From Roseinatronobacter bogoriensis DSM 18756 (lineage in GTDB: Bacteria > Pseudomonadota > Alphaproteobacteria > Rhodobacterales > Rhodobacteraceae): 64,000 nucleotides of DNA. The translations under genes were made by a program, and so were the position numbers. Below, piece by piece: positions 43,140-52,496 of the stretch. The stretch spans positions 943,314 through 1,007,313 of the forward strand of contig NZ_SORN01000001.1 in NCBI RefSeq assembly GCF_004366635.1, read 5' to 3'. A model generated the notes under the pieces. The model saw only the letters and a program-made list of their open reading frames with translations, made no database searches and was not told the origin of the DNA. How positions within the stretch are numbered: position 1 is the first letter of the stretch; each line of letters opens with the position of its first letter.

Positions 43140-45179
43140 CTAGCCTCTGCGGCGCCTGCGGCGGCCCCCATCAGAATCACCCCCGCCGGTGTTGAAGCTG
43201 ACATCCGGCAGGGTGACGATCTTGCCTAACTCGGGAAATTTATCGACAGCATGGGGCAGGGCATTTGCATTGACGAAATGCTCCTGAAAGCGCGGCTCGA
43301 TTGCGGTTTCGACCTTGTGGATGCGCCGCACCGTCCCCTCTATCGCGTTGCGCGCTGCGATGCTGCACAATGCCATGCGCGCCCCTGTCCCGGCGGCATT
43401 GCCCGCGCTGGTGACATTTTTCAGCAGCGCATCTGGGATCATGCCCAGAACCATGGCATGTTTGGAACTGATATGCGCCCCGAAAGCACCTGCCAGCACC
43501 ACGCGGTCCACGTGGTCCGTGCCAATTTCATCCATCAATAACCGTGCGCCCGCGTAGAGCGCGGATTTCGCCAGTTGGATCGCGCGGATATCGCCCTGCG
43601 TCACGGTTATGCGCGGCCCGCCTGTGGCCGTTGCGTCATGGATCAGATAGGCATGGGTGCGCCCTTCGGGCTGGCAACGCCATGTGCCCGTCTGTTCGGC
43701 AGAGCCGATCAGGCCAGAGGCATCGACCAGCCCGGCCATGCGCATCTCTGCCACCGCCTCGATAATGCCTGACCCGCAAATGCCGGTAATGCCGGTCTGG
43801 GCGGTGGCCTCGTCGAATCCGGCCTCATCCGACCATAATTCACAGCCAATAACCCGAAAGCGCGGTTCTTTCGTCACCGGATCAATCTCTATCTTTTCAA
43901 TCGCGCCGGGGGCTGCGCGCTGCCCGGAAGAGATTTGCGCCCCCTCAAAGGCCGGGCCTGTCGGTGAAGAACAGGCCAGCACCCGCCGCTTGTCCCCCAA
44001 CAGGATTTCAGCATTGGTGCCGACATCCACCACCAGTACCAGATCTTCCGAGGTTTCGGGACTTTCGGACAACGCCACAGCGGCGGCATCCGCGCCGACA
44101 TGCCCGGCAATGCAAGGCAGCAGATAGCCGCGCGCCGCGGGGTTCATGGCCTTCATGCCCAGATCGCGGATATCCAGCGAAATCGCATCAGATGTGGCCA
44201 GCGCAAATGGGGCCTGACCCAGTTCCACCGGGTCAATCCCCAGAAACAGGTGGTGCATGACCGGATTGCACACGATCACCGCTTCCATGATCTCGCGCGC
44301 GGTGATCTGTGCGTCTTCGGTAATGGCAGCGATCAACGTATCCATGCCTTCGCGCACGGCGCGGGTCATCTCGATATCGCCGCCGGGGTTCATCATGGCA
44401 TAGCTGACGCGGCTCATCAGGTCTTCGCCGAAACGGATCTGCGGGTTCATGATTCCGGAGGAGGTGACAACCTCACCAGTGCGCAGGTCGGTCAAATGGG
44501 CCGCGATGGTGGTAGAGCCAAGGTCGATTGCAAGGCCATACAACCCGCCCTCGTATAGTCCGGGCCAGATGTCCAGCACGCGGTGCGGTCCCGGTTTATG
44601 GTCCTTGTGCAGGGCGACAGTGACGCGCCATTTCCCTTCGCGCAAGGTGGGCTGCAATTTGCGCAGCACATCCAGTCCGGCAGTGATTTCCGGCACCTGC
44701 CACTCTGTGCGCAGTGCCTTGGCCAGTCGCTCGAAATCGCCCGAAGGCTCGTGCATGTCGGGTTCCTGCACCTCGACGAAGTAAAGCCGCGTTGCTGGGT
44801 CCATCGTCATGGCCCGCGCTGTAGCGGCCTTGCGCACGACTTGACGGTGCACCTGGCTTTCAGCGGGCACGTCGATGACAACATCGCCCATGACCTTGGC
44901 CTGACAGCCCAGACGCCGCCCTTCTTTCAGGCCACGTTTGTCGTGGTATCGCTGTTCGACCGCATTCCACTCTGACAGCGCATCGGCTGCGACTGTGACC
45001 CCGTGCTTTGAATACTCGCCAATGCCGGGTGATATCTGACATTTCGAGCAGATGCCACGCCCGCCGCATACCGAATCGAGATCCACACCAAGCTGCCGCG
45101 CAGCGGTCAGGACAGGGGTTCCAAGGGCAAAGCGCCCCCGTTTCCCCGAAGGTGTAAAGATTACAAGTGCATCTGACAT
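43140..45179 (-). CDS. Ferredoxin-ASKHA protein, reductive activator of corrinoid proteins (DUF4445)
   Basis: 679 residues. An N-terminal plant-type [2Fe-2S] domain (C38, C44 and C47 in VCGGRGICSKC, fourth Cys in RLGCQAK) joins an ASKHA ATPase-like domain (LAIDLGSTTIAAHLTDLRTG; VLVVDVGTNAEILLG; LAGAFGAHISSKHAM). Such RamA/RACo proteins use ATP and an electron to return Co(II) corrinoid methyltransferases to Co(I). An arginine-rich tail (GGRRRRRRG) ends it. No corrinoid protein or methyltransferase gene lies nearby, which is unusual. Confidence 0.87.
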   Translation of the reverse strand: MSDALVIFTPSGKRGRFALGTPVLTAARQLGVDLDSVCGGRGICSKCQISPGIGEYSKHGVTVAADALSEWNAVEQRYHDKRGLKEGRRLGCQAKVMGDVVIDVPAESQVHRQVVRKAATARAMTMDPATRLYFVEVQEPDMHEPSGDFERLAKALRTEWQVPEITAGLDVLRKLQPTLREGKWRVTVALHKDHKPGPHRVLDIWPGLYEGGLYGLAIDLGSTTIAAHLTDLRTGEVVTSSGIMNPQIRFGEDLMSRVSYAMMNPGGDIEMTRAVREGMDTLIAAITEDAQITAREIMEAVIVCNPVMHHLFLGIDPVELGQAPFALATSDAISLDIRDLGMKAMNPAARGYLLPCIAGHVGADAAAVALSESPETSEDLVLVVDVGTNAEILLGDKRRVLACSSPTGPAFEGAQISSGQRAAPGAIEKIEIDPVTKEPRFRVIGCELWSDEAGFDEATAQTGITGICGSGIIEAVAEMRMAGLVDASGLIGSAEQTGTWRCQPEGRTHAYLIHDATATGGPRITVTQGDIRAIQLAKSALYAGARLLMDEIGTDHVDRVVLAGAFGAHISSKHAMVLGMIPDALLKNVTSAGNAAGTGARMALCSIAARNAIEGTVRRIHKVETAIEPRFQEHFVNANALPHAVDKFPELGKIVTLPDVSFNTGGGDSDGGRRRRRRG

Positions 45180-45264
45180 GCCGTCCCTCCTGAACTGAAC
45201 CCTCAGATAACCGTCTGAGCGCCAGAGGAAAGGCCGGATCGCGGCATACTATGCCAAAATACCG

Positions 45265-45681
45265 TCAGCGCGCGACAAGCACCGATACCTGAGAATGCCG
45301 CACAACCCGCGCTGCGGTCGAGCCGATGAAGTAATCGCTCATGCCCGGCTTGTGGCTGGCGATCATGATCAGGTCGGCTTTGCAATCTTCCGCACAGGCC
45401 AGAATATTCTCCGAAGGGCGCCCCCCGCGAATATCGACATCGACATTCTTGGCCTTCGCAACTGAAGACAGCGCTTCGAGTTGTTCGCGAATGGCCTTGC
45501 GATGTTGCAGCAATTGTTCCCGAGCGACCGCCGCGGCCAGATAAGCCGGGACTTCATCAAGCACATGCACCAGCGTGATGGAGCCATCCGGATCGACCAG
45601 CTTGTTCGCTTTCTGGATCAATGCCCGGCTGGTTGCGCCCTTGTTGAACAGCGCTACCGCCACAACGATTGACTTATACAT
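45265..45681 (-). CDS. Universal stress protein (UspA family), paralogue 1
   Basis: A 138-residue single USP domain: YKSIVVAVALFNKGATSRAL at the start and the nucleotide-binding region LIMIASHKPGMSDYFIGSTA. USP proteins aid survival in stasis or oxygen shift. ATG at 45681 with GGGAG six bases upstream. Last of three tandem paralogues; a long hairpin separates it from paralogue 2. Confidence 0.9.
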   Translation of the reverse strand: MYKSIVVAVALFNKGATSRALIQKANKLVDPDGSITLVHVLDEVPAYLAAAVAREQLLQHRKAIREQLEALSSVAKAKNVDVDIRGGRPSENILACAEDCKADLIMIASHKPGMSDYFIGSTAARVVRHSQVSVLVAR

Positions 45682-45773
45682 GATCACTCCCTTCAGTATA
45701 CTTTTTGCGTCCATGCGGCGCTATTGCGGGCATTCCCTAGCCGCAGCATGGCACAGCAGCCCCCCGCAAGACA

Positions 45774-45813
45774 ATGCTTGTGCCGGGCATAGCAAACTGC
45801 CCGGTACAAGCAT
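45774..45813 (-). promoter_or_regulatory. Long hairpin between the two downstream usp genes
   Basis: Sixteen-base arms (ATGCTTGTGCCGGGCA and TGCCCGGTACAAGCAT) pair with a single wobble around an eight-base loop, about 18 bases behind the stop of usp paralogue 2. No T tract follows on the minus strand. It may stabilise the upstream mRNA or act as a weak terminator. Confidence 0.55.
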
Positions 45814-45830
45814 GGCGCATTGCGGCGGGC

Positions 45831-46247
45831 TTAGCGCGTGACCAGCACCGAGACTTGTGCATGGCGCACGATGCGTGCCGCAGTAGAACCGATGAAATAA
45901 TCACTCAGGCCGGGCTTGTGGCTGGCGATCATGATCAGGTCTGCGCCTGCCTCTTTCGCGGCGCCAAGAATGGATGCCGATGGCTGGCCTTCGCGGATAA
46001 CGGTTTTCACCTCAACACCGGGGGCCAGTTTCGCGATAACGGCAAGCTGTTCTTCAACCTCGCGCCGGCGCGCGCTCAGATGCTCTTTGGGGATAGAGGC
46101 CGCGACGTAACCGGGCACCTCGTCAATGACGTGGACAAGCGTGATCTTGCCGCCTTCATTCAGCAGGTTTTGCGCTTTCGCAAGTGCGGCGCGCGTGGTG
46201 GCCCCTTCGTTGAAAAGGGCGGCGGCGATCAGAATGGAAGAATACAT
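45831..46247 (-). CDS. Universal stress protein, paralogue 2
   Basis: 138 residues, closely similar in layout to paralogue 1 (YSSILIAAALFNEGATTRAA; LIMIASHKPGLSDYFIGSTA; VRHAQVSVLV). The start is the ATG at 46247. It lies 23 bases behind paralogue 3. Confidence 0.9.
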   Translation of the reverse strand: MYSSILIAAALFNEGATTRAALAKAQNLLNEGGKITLVHVIDEVPGYVAASIPKEHLSARRREVEEQLAVIAKLAPGVEVKTVIREGQPSASILGAAKEAGADLIMIASHKPGLSDYFIGSTAARIVRHAQVSVLVTR

Positions 46248-46270
46248 GTTGGTTTTCCTGTTGTTATGAT

Positions 46271-46684
46271 TCAGCGTTCCACAAGAACCGAGCACTTTGC
46301 ATGACGTATCACGCGCGCGGCGGTCGAGCCAATAAAATAGTCCCGCAGCCCCGGCTTGTGGCTGGCGATCATGATCAGCTCTGCGCCCGAATCCTCGGCG
46401 GCTTGTAATATCTGCCCGGAAGCCGCACCGCGGCGCACCTCATATGCGATGCGGATATCTGCTTTGGGGTCGATCATGGCGCGCAACTCGACCACGGCCT
46501 CTGCGCGGCGGCGTTCCGAGATGTCGCTGGGAAGTTCGGCGGCGATATAGCCCGGCACATCTTCAAGCACATGAAGCAACCGGATCTCGCCCCCCTCATC
46601 CAGAAATGTTGCAGCGCGTTCCAATAGCGCGCGGCCCTGTTCGATATGTTCCAGATCGACAGCCACGATAATTCTGCCATACAT
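46271..46684 (-). CDS. Universal stress protein, paralogue 3 (first in the row)
   Basis: 137 residues, the most divergent of the three in its first half (YGRIIVAVDLEHIEQGRALL) but with the same end (MIASHKPGLRDYFIGSTAAR). The start is the ATG at 46684. A likely FnrL site lies about 66 bp upstream of it, suggesting oxygen control of the whole row. Confidence 0.9.
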   Translation of the reverse strand: MYGRIIVAVDLEHIEQGRALLERAATFLDEGGEIRLLHVLEDVPGYIAAELPSDISERRRAEAVVELRAMIDPKADIRIAYEVRRGAASGQILQAAEDSGAELIMIASHKPGLRDYFIGSTAARVIRHAKCSVLVER

Positions 46685-47009
46685 GCTGGCCTCTCCTTTC
46701 CTGTTGCGCAAAGCTATCTTGCACATCAAGCTGAGCACAGTCGTTGATTTCGGTCAAACCGTCCGAAAGGTTAAAGTATTTTGTGCGCCATATGACACAG
46801 GACACGCGGTGACGGTTCAAGGGCTTTGTGAAAGCGGGATGGTTTCGCCAAGCCGAGCTTGGCCAGTCATGACGGCAGCAAGCAAGAAGTGCGGCACATT
46901 CTTGCCTGTGTTACAGGTTGAAATGACACGTGACCCTTGCGGCCCTTGCGACTATGCCGGTATCTGCGCCAAGAATAGAGCAGAATTTACAGGCAGGATA
47001 CGCAATTTC
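46685..47009. other. 325-bp divergent region between usp and glmU
   Basis: Holds the FnrL-type site at 46744 and presumably both promoters. I see no gene; the glmU frame remains open through it but without family similarity. Confidence 0.55.
46744..46757. promoter_or_regulatory. FnrL-type binding site
   Basis: TTGATTTCGGTCAA fits the Rhodobacter FnrL pattern TTGAT-N5-TCAA. It lies 60-73 bp before the first usp start codon and 253 bp before glmU, so the usp row is the likely target. In Rhodobacter species usp genes belong to the FnrL regulon. Confidence 0.6.
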
Positions 47010-48359
47010 ATGACGGTTTCACTTGTCATTCTGGCTGCTGGGCAGGGCAGTCGCATGCAGTCTGACTTGCCCAAGGTGCTGCATCCGCTGGGGTCTGTGC
47101 CGCTGGTCCTACATGCGATGCGCGCCGGGCGCGCGCTGGACCCGGAGCGCGTGGTTGTGGTGGTCGGGCATGGCGGCGATGCAGTGGCGGAAGTGGTCGC
47201 TGCCGAAGACGACAGCACGATAGTTGTACGACAAGATAAGCAGCTTGGCACGGCCCATGCCGTCGATCAGGCGCGCGAGGCGCTGGCGTCCATGTCAGGC
47301 GATGTGGTCGTGCTGTATGGAGACACGCCCTTGATCCGGCCAGAGACGCTGGAGGCCATGATCATGGCGCGCAAGCACCATGACATCGTCGTTCTTGGTT
47401 TTGAGGCAGCAGATCCCGGCCGCTACGGTCGGCTGGTCGTGGATGGCGACACTTTGGCCCGGATCGTCGAGTTCAAGGACGCAACAGAGGCAGAGCGCGC
47501 CATCACCCTGTGCAACAGTGGCGTTATTTGCGCGGACCGCGCGACCCTGTTCGACCTGATTGCGCAGGTTGGCAATGACAATGCAGCGGGCGAGTATTAC
47601 CTGACCGACATCGTTGCGCTGGCTGCGGCGCAAGGATTGTCCGCAGGTGTTGTAACCTGCCTTGAGGCCGAGACATTGGGCATCAACACCCGCAGTGAAC
47701 TGGCACAGGCCGAAGCCGTGTTTCAGACGCGCGCCCGCGCCGAAGCGTTGGAGAATGGCGTGACTCTTTTTGCGCCAGAGACGGTCTATTTCGCGCAAGA
47801 CACTTTCATCGGGCGCGGTGCAGTGGTGGAACAATTCGTCGTATTCGGGCCAGATGTCACGGTTGAGAGCGGTGCCACGATCCGCGCCTTCAGCCATCTT
47901 GAAGGTGCACATGTCAGTCGCGGTGCCGTGGTCGGCCCCTATGCCCGGCTACGCCCCGGTGCAGAACTGGCCGAGGATGTGCGCGTGGGCAATTTTGTCG
48001 AGATCAAGAATGCCGAACTGGGCGAGGGGGCGAAGGTCAATCACTTGTCATATGTGGGCGATGCAAGCATCGGCGCGCGCGCCAATCTTGGCGCCGGGAC
48101 AGTGACCTGCAATTACGACGGCGTGTTCAAACACCGCACGGAAATAGGCGAGGGGGCGTTTATCGGCTCTTCCACCATGCTGGTGGCGCCTGTGCGCGTG
48201 GGGGCGGATGCGCTGACCGGTTCCGGCTCTGTGATCACATCGGACGTGCCGGATGGTGCCTTGGCGCTGGGGCGCGCGCGTCAGGATACGAAACCGGGTT
48301 TGGGCAAACGGCTTATGGACAGGTTGCGCGCGGCCAAGGCCGCGAAAGCGAAAGGCTAG
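47010..48359 (+). CDS. glmU: Bifunctional GlcN-1-P acetyltransferase/GlcNAc-1-P uridyltransferase GlmU
   Basis: A 449-residue cytosolic enzyme making UDP-GlcNAc. The N-terminal pyrophosphorylase has LAAGQGSRMQSDLPKVLHPL, DTPLIRPETLEAM and CNSGVICADR. The C-terminal left-handed beta-helix has hexapeptide repeats and the acetyl site (KNAELGEGAKVNHLSYVGDA; NLGAGTVTCNYDG). ATG at 47010 begins the conserved part. Five bases before glmS, so both steps into UDP-GlcNAc are one operon, feeding MurE/MurF/MraY substrates. Confidence 0.97.
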   Translation: MTVSLVILAAGQGSRMQSDLPKVLHPLGSVPLVLHAMRAGRALDPERVVVVVGHGGDAVAEVVAAEDDSTIVVRQDKQLGTAHAVDQAREALASMSGDVVVLYGDTPLIRPETLEAMIMARKHHDIVVLGFEAADPGRYGRLVVDGDTLARIVEFKDATEAERAITLCNSGVICADRATLFDLIAQVGNDNAAGEYYLTDIVALAAAQGLSAGVVTCLEAETLGINTRSELAQAEAVFQTRARAEALENGVTLFAPETVYFAQDTFIGRGAVVEQFVVFGPDVTVESGATIRAFSHLEGAHVSRGAVVGPYARLRPGAELAEDVRVGNFVEIKNAELGEGAKVNHLSYVGDASIGARANLGAGTVTCNYDGVFKHRTEIGEGAFIGSSTMLVAPVRVGADALTGSGSVITSDVPDGALALGRARQDTKPGLGKRLMDRLRAAKAAKAKG

Positions 48360-48364
48360 GGCGA

Positions 48365-50182
48365 ATGTGTGGAATTGTGGGTGTTCTGGGTGATCATGAA
48401 GTGTCGCCACTTATCCTAGATGCGCTGAAACGGCTGGAATATCGCGGCTATGACAGTGCGGGGATTGCCACCGTTAATCGTGGCAAGCTGGATCGTCGCC
48501 GCGCGGTTGGCAAGCTGATCAACCTGTCCGATACGCTTGTTCATGACCCACTGCCCGGCCGCGTCGGGATCGGGCATACGCGCTGGGCCACGCATGGCGG
48601 GCCAAGTGTCGCCAATGCCCACCCTCATCGCGCTGGGCGTGTTGCGGTCGTGCATAACGGCATTATCGAGAATTTCCGTGTGCTGCGCGATGAATTGACC
48701 TTGCAGGGCGCGGAATTCAGCAGCGAGACCGACACGGAAACCATCGTTCAATTGACCAGCCGATATCTGGATCAGGGCATGACCCCGGTGCAGGCTGCAC
48801 GCGCCACCCTCAAGCGGTTGGAAGGTGCGTTTGCGCTGGCCTTTCTGTTTGATGGCGAAGAAGATCTGATCATCTGCGCGCGGCGCGGCTCGCCACTATG
48901 CATCGGGCATGGCGCGGGAGAGATGTATCTTGGATCGGACGCGATTGCCTTGGCCGAGATGACAGATCGCATCACTTATCTGGAGGAAGGCGACTGGGCC
49001 ATTCTGACGCGCGCGGGTGCACAGATATTCGATGCCGAAGATCAGCAGACAGCCCGTCCGATGACGCGAATCAATGTGGATACTGCACGCGTCGACAAGG
49101 CGGGCCACCGGCATTTCATGGCCAAGGAAATGGCAGAACAGCCAGCGGTCCTGAAAGCGGCGATGGACGCCTATGCCGCGCCAAAAGCGGATGGGATCGA
49201 CCTGCCCGAAGGGATTGCCTTCGCCAAGGCCGACCGGCTGATCATGGTTGCCTGTGGCACTGCATTCTATGCCTGTCAGGTGGCGAAGTACTGGTTCGAG
49301 AGATATGCGGGGCTTGCGGTCGAACTCGATATCGCATCAGAGTTTCGCTATCGTGATCCGGTGCTTGGCCCGTCAAATCTGGCCTTATTTGTTAGCCAGT
49401 CAGGAGAAACCGCAGATACATTGGCCGCCCTGCGCCATGCCCGCCCGCATGTTGCGCAAGTGCTGTCGGTGGTCAATGTGCCCACATCGTCGATCGCGCG
49501 CGAAAGCGATGTGGCGTTGCCTATTCATGCCGGGCCAGAAATCGGCGTTGCGTCGACCAAAGCGTTCACGGCGCAATTGCAGGTCTTGGCTATGCTCGCC
49601 CTCAAGGCCGGGCTGGAGCGCGGCTTCCTGAGCGCCGAGGCATTTGCGGCGCGGGTTGCCGAGTTGCGGATGCTGCCGGGCTTTGTCGCGCAAGCGCTGG
49701 ACCGCGAAGAAGAGATCCGCCGCATGTCCGAGGCCTTGGCGCAAGCGCGTGATGTCCTGTTTCTGGGGCGTGGGGTTATGTACCCGCTTGCGCTTGAAGG
49801 GGCGCTGAAGCTTAAGGAAATCAGCTATATACATGCCGAAGCTTATGCTGCGGGCGAGTTGAAGCACGGACCCATCGCCTTGATCGACACCGATCTGCCC
49901 GTCATTGTTTTTGCGCCTTATGATGCCCTGTTCGACAAGACTGTATCGAACATGCAAGAAGTCATGGCGCGACAGGGCAAGGTGTTGCTCATCTCGGATG
50001 CGCAGGGCTTGGCGGCGGCGGGTGATGTGCCCTTCTGGCTGCAAATGCCCACTGTCCCCGATTTCATTGCGCCGATTGTCTATGCGGTTCCTGCGCAACT
50101 GATTGCGTATCACACCGCGCTGCACAGGGGCACGGATGTGGACCAGCCGCGCAATCTGGCGAAATCGGTGACTGTGGAATGA
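48365..50182 (+). CDS. glmS: Glutamine:fructose-6-phosphate aminotransferase GlmS
   Basis: 605 residues. The N-terminal glutaminase starts MCGIVGVLG with Cys2 as nucleophile, followed by RWATHGGPS and HNGIIENF. The C-terminal isomerase has two SIS domains (LFVSQSGETADTLAALRHAR; FLGRGVMYPLALEGALKLKE) and ends NLAKSVTVE, the conserved tail. It makes glucosamine-6-P. Overlaps the next gene by four bases. Confidence 0.97.
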   Translation: MCGIVGVLGDHEVSPLILDALKRLEYRGYDSAGIATVNRGKLDRRRAVGKLINLSDTLVHDPLPGRVGIGHTRWATHGGPSVANAHPHRAGRVAVVHNGIIENFRVLRDELTLQGAEFSSETDTETIVQLTSRYLDQGMTPVQAARATLKRLEGAFALAFLFDGEEDLIICARRGSPLCIGHGAGEMYLGSDAIALAEMTDRITYLEEGDWAILTRAGAQIFDAEDQQTARPMTRINVDTARVDKAGHRHFMAKEMAEQPAVLKAAMDAYAAPKADGIDLPEGIAFAKADRLIMVACGTAFYACQVAKYWFERYAGLAVELDIASEFRYRDPVLGPSNLALFVSQSGETADTLAALRHARPHVAQVLSVVNVPTSSIARESDVALPIHAGPEIGVASTKAFTAQLQVLAMLALKAGLERGFLSAEAFAARVAELRMLPGFVAQALDREEEIRRMSEALAQARDVLFLGRGVMYPLALEGALKLKEISYIHAEAYAAGELKHGPIALIDTDLPVIVFAPYDALFDKTVSNMQEVMARQGKVLLISDAQGLAAAGDVPFWLQMPTVPDFIAPIVYAVPAQLIAYHTALHRGTDVDQPRNLAKSVTVE

Positions 50183-50868
50183 CAACACCTCAAGACCTGA
50201 TCGCCACGCTGGCCGAAATGGGCGACAGCGCCAAAGCCGCCGAGATGGCCGCCTATCACAAGACTTACCGGGTGTTTCTGGGGGTGCCTGCCGCCGCGCT
50301 GGATGAGTTGGCACGCGGTCTGCGCGCAAATCTGGATCTGCCGACACGCTGTGCATTGGCGCAAGACTTGTGGCAAGGCGAGGTGCATGAGGGCTGCATT
50401 CTGGCGGCCAAACTGCTGACACAAGCGCGCATCCGGCCAGATGATGCGCCTGTGTGGACGATGATCTCCGATTGGGCGCAGGGCTTTGACAGTTGGGCAC
50501 TGGCAGATGCAGCCTCGATTGCCGGGGCCAAGCGCCTACAGGCCGCGCCTGCCCGGTTGGATGAGGTCGAGGGTTGGACACAAAGCGCCAACATGTGGAC
50601 GCGCCGCGCCGCCTTGGTGATGACGTTGCCTTGGGCGCGATTGCCACACCCGAAAGCGGAAGATCTGGCCGTGCGCGACCGTGTGCTGATATGGGCAGAG
50701 GGGTATGTCCCCGACCGCGACCGTTTTATCCAGAAAGCCATTGGATGGTGGCTGCGCGAGTTGTCGCGCCGCGACCCTGATCGCGTAGTGCAATTTGTAG
50801 AAGGGCCGGGCGCTGCCCTGACCAAAGGTGCCAAGATCGAGGCGCTGCGCCTTATTTCGGCGCAGTAG
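50179..50868 (+). CDS. AlkD-like DNA alkylation repair protein (HEAT-like)
   Basis: 229 residues of tandem helical repeats: MAAYHKTYRVFLGVPAAALD, VWTMISDWAQGFDSWALADA, NMWTRRAALVMTLPWAR and FIQKAIGWWLRELSRRDPDR. AlkD-type glycosylases remove bulky or cationic alkylated bases without flipping them. The tryptophan/aspartate surface is partly visible. It is coupled to glmS by ATGA, an odd partnership. Convergent with hisA. Confidence 0.85.
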   Translation: MTTPQDLIATLAEMGDSAKAAEMAAYHKTYRVFLGVPAAALDELARGLRANLDLPTRCALAQDLWQGEVHEGCILAAKLLTQARIRPDDAPVWTMISDWAQGFDSWALADAASIAGAKRLQAAPARLDEVEGWTQSANMWTRRAALVMTLPWARLPHPKAEDLAVRDRVLIWAEGYVPDRDRFIQKAIGWWLRELSRRDPDRVVQFVEGPGAALTKGAKIEALRLISAQ

Positions 50869-50871
50869 CGC

Positions 50872-51594
50872 CTAGGCTTTCAGGACTGCCAGCGCCTCTG
50901 CCAGATCCAGCTTGCCATCATAAAGCGCGCGCCCGGAAATGGCGCCGTCCAGTTTTGCACCACAATCGCGCAGCGCAATCAGGTCTTCCAGCCGTGACAC
51001 CCCGCCCGAGGCAATGACCGGAATCGTCACCGCGCGTGCCAGCGCTGCGGTTGCATCGACATTCGGTCCCTGCATCGCGCCGTCGCGGTTGATATCGGTA
51101 TAGATGATCGCTGCGACCCCGGCATCTTCGAACTGGCGCGCCAGATCGATGACATTGACATTCGTTTCTTCAGCCCACCCCTTGGTTGCCACACGGCCTT
51201 CGCGCGCATCAATGCCCACGGCGACCTGACCGGGAAACGCGGCTGCTGCTTCGCGCACCAGCGCCGGGTTCTCGACCGCGACTGTCCCAAGGATGACACG
51301 CTGCAAACCGCGTTTCAGCCACCCTTCAATCGTCGCCATATCGCGGATCCCACCCCCAAGCTGGCAGGGGATTGTGACGGCATCCAATATGGATTCGACC
51401 GCGTGCGCATTGACCGGCGTCCCTGCGAATGCGCCATTCAGATCGACCAGATGCAACCATTCTGCGCCTTGCTGTGCAAATGCGCGACCCTGCGCGGCGG
51501 GGTCGTCGTTGAACACCGTCGCCTGGGTCATTTCACCTTTGTACAGACGCACACATTGCCCGTCTTTCAGGTCGATTGCAGGGTAGAGGATCAT
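50872..51594 (-). CDS. hisA: ProFAR isomerase HisA
   Basis: A 240-residue beta/alpha barrel of histidine synthesis. ILYPAIDLKDGQCVRLYKG carries the catalytic aspartate (D8), then QLGGGIRDMATIEGWL, TDINRDGAMQGPNVD (second catalytic Asp near 130) and IASGGVSRLEDL. hisH and hisF, often adjacent, are not in this window. Confidence 0.95.
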   Translation of the reverse strand: MILYPAIDLKDGQCVRLYKGEMTQATVFNDDPAAQGRAFAQQGAEWLHLVDLNGAFAGTPVNAHAVESILDAVTIPCQLGGGIRDMATIEGWLKRGLQRVILGTVAVENPALVREAAAAFPGQVAVGIDAREGRVATKGWAEETNVNVIDLARQFEDAGVAAIIYTDINRDGAMQGPNVDATAALARAVTIPVIASGGVSRLEDLIALRDCGAKLDGAISGRALYDGKLDLAEALAVLKA

Positions 51595-51702
51595 GAGCGT
51601 TACCTTGTTTGCCGCGATAAGTGTCTCTTATCGCGGTGCGACAGGCAGGAAAACCGCATTCTCCCTAGATTTGCCAGCTTTCTTGCGTCGCGGGCAGAGC
51701 GT

Positions 51703-52293
51703 TCAGACCTTACCGCCCTGAATAACGCGCAATGCAGGGCGCATTGGCGCATTCGTAACGGGCAATTCTCTGGTCAGTTGCAATGGCGTGGCCAGGTCGA
51801 AACGGCGCGGCAATTGCCCCACGGCACCTTGCCGTTCCAGCACGCCCAAAACGCGGGTTATTTTCCCTGCCGGGTCGGCAAGGGGCAGCAGCGCCAATGT
51901 TGCTGTCATTTCGGGCTGACCCATGCGCTTTGCAGACTTCAGCGACAAGGTCACACGCGCACCCAAAGCGACTTGTGCCAGCGCCTCGGACAGTTGGCCA
52001 CGCGCTTCACTCATGAACAAGGCGGCAACTGGCATCCCGCGCATATCCAGCCCTTGCAGGTCTTCTATCTGGTGCCCGCAAATGCGCATCTTGGCTATTC
52101 GCGGCGTTATCATTTCCGCAAGAAAGATATGCGGCAGTGCCACGCCAAGTGCTGCGGCATCGATTGCGCTGCGTTTTGGGATAGCGCCATCCTCGCGCAG
52201 GCTGGACCAATAGGCGCAGACGCGTGAAATCATTGAATAGCTGCCAAGCCCGTCTTGTGACGGTGTTCCGGAATTTTGCAAATTCTCAGTCAT
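51703..52293 (-). CDS. PAS-domain protein (PAS_5 type)
   Basis: 196 residues with a single PAS-like fold of the short alphaproteobacterial kind (MISRVCAYWSSLREDGAIPK; IAKMRICGHQIEDLQGLDMR; TATLALLPLADPAGKITRVL). No output domain is attached, so it may be a sensor that acts on a partner. The ligand is unknown. It stands alone between hisA and the yicC promoter region. Confidence 0.8.
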   Translation of the reverse strand: MTENLQNSGTPSQDGLGSYSMISRVCAYWSSLREDGAIPKRSAIDAAALGVALPHIFLAEMITPRIAKMRICGHQIEDLQGLDMRGMPVAALFMSEARGQLSEALAQVALGARVTLSLKSAKRMGQPEMTATLALLPLADPAGKITRVLGVLERQGAVGQLPRRFDLATPLQLTRELPVTNAPMRPALRVIQGGKV

Positions 52294-52496
52294 TTATTTA
52301 ACCTTCTTGTCTTTCGCCTTCTTGGTCGCGGTCTGGCTTGGCTTGGTTGACGGATTGCGCCGCAGGATTTACTTAGCGCGAGATCGAGCGCTCTTAACAA
52401 GGACTTAATACCTCAAATTTTGTTCGAATTCTGCGAAAATCTGCGCAATTGGTTAAGGGCCGCTCTTGATGATTTCGGGTTTTGGAAAGGAACAGC
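52294..52496. other. Divergent promoter region between the PAS gene and yicC
   Basis: 203 bp, AT-richer around 52375-52460. No gene. It includes the yicC ribosome site GAAAGGA at 52485. Confidence 0.45.
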
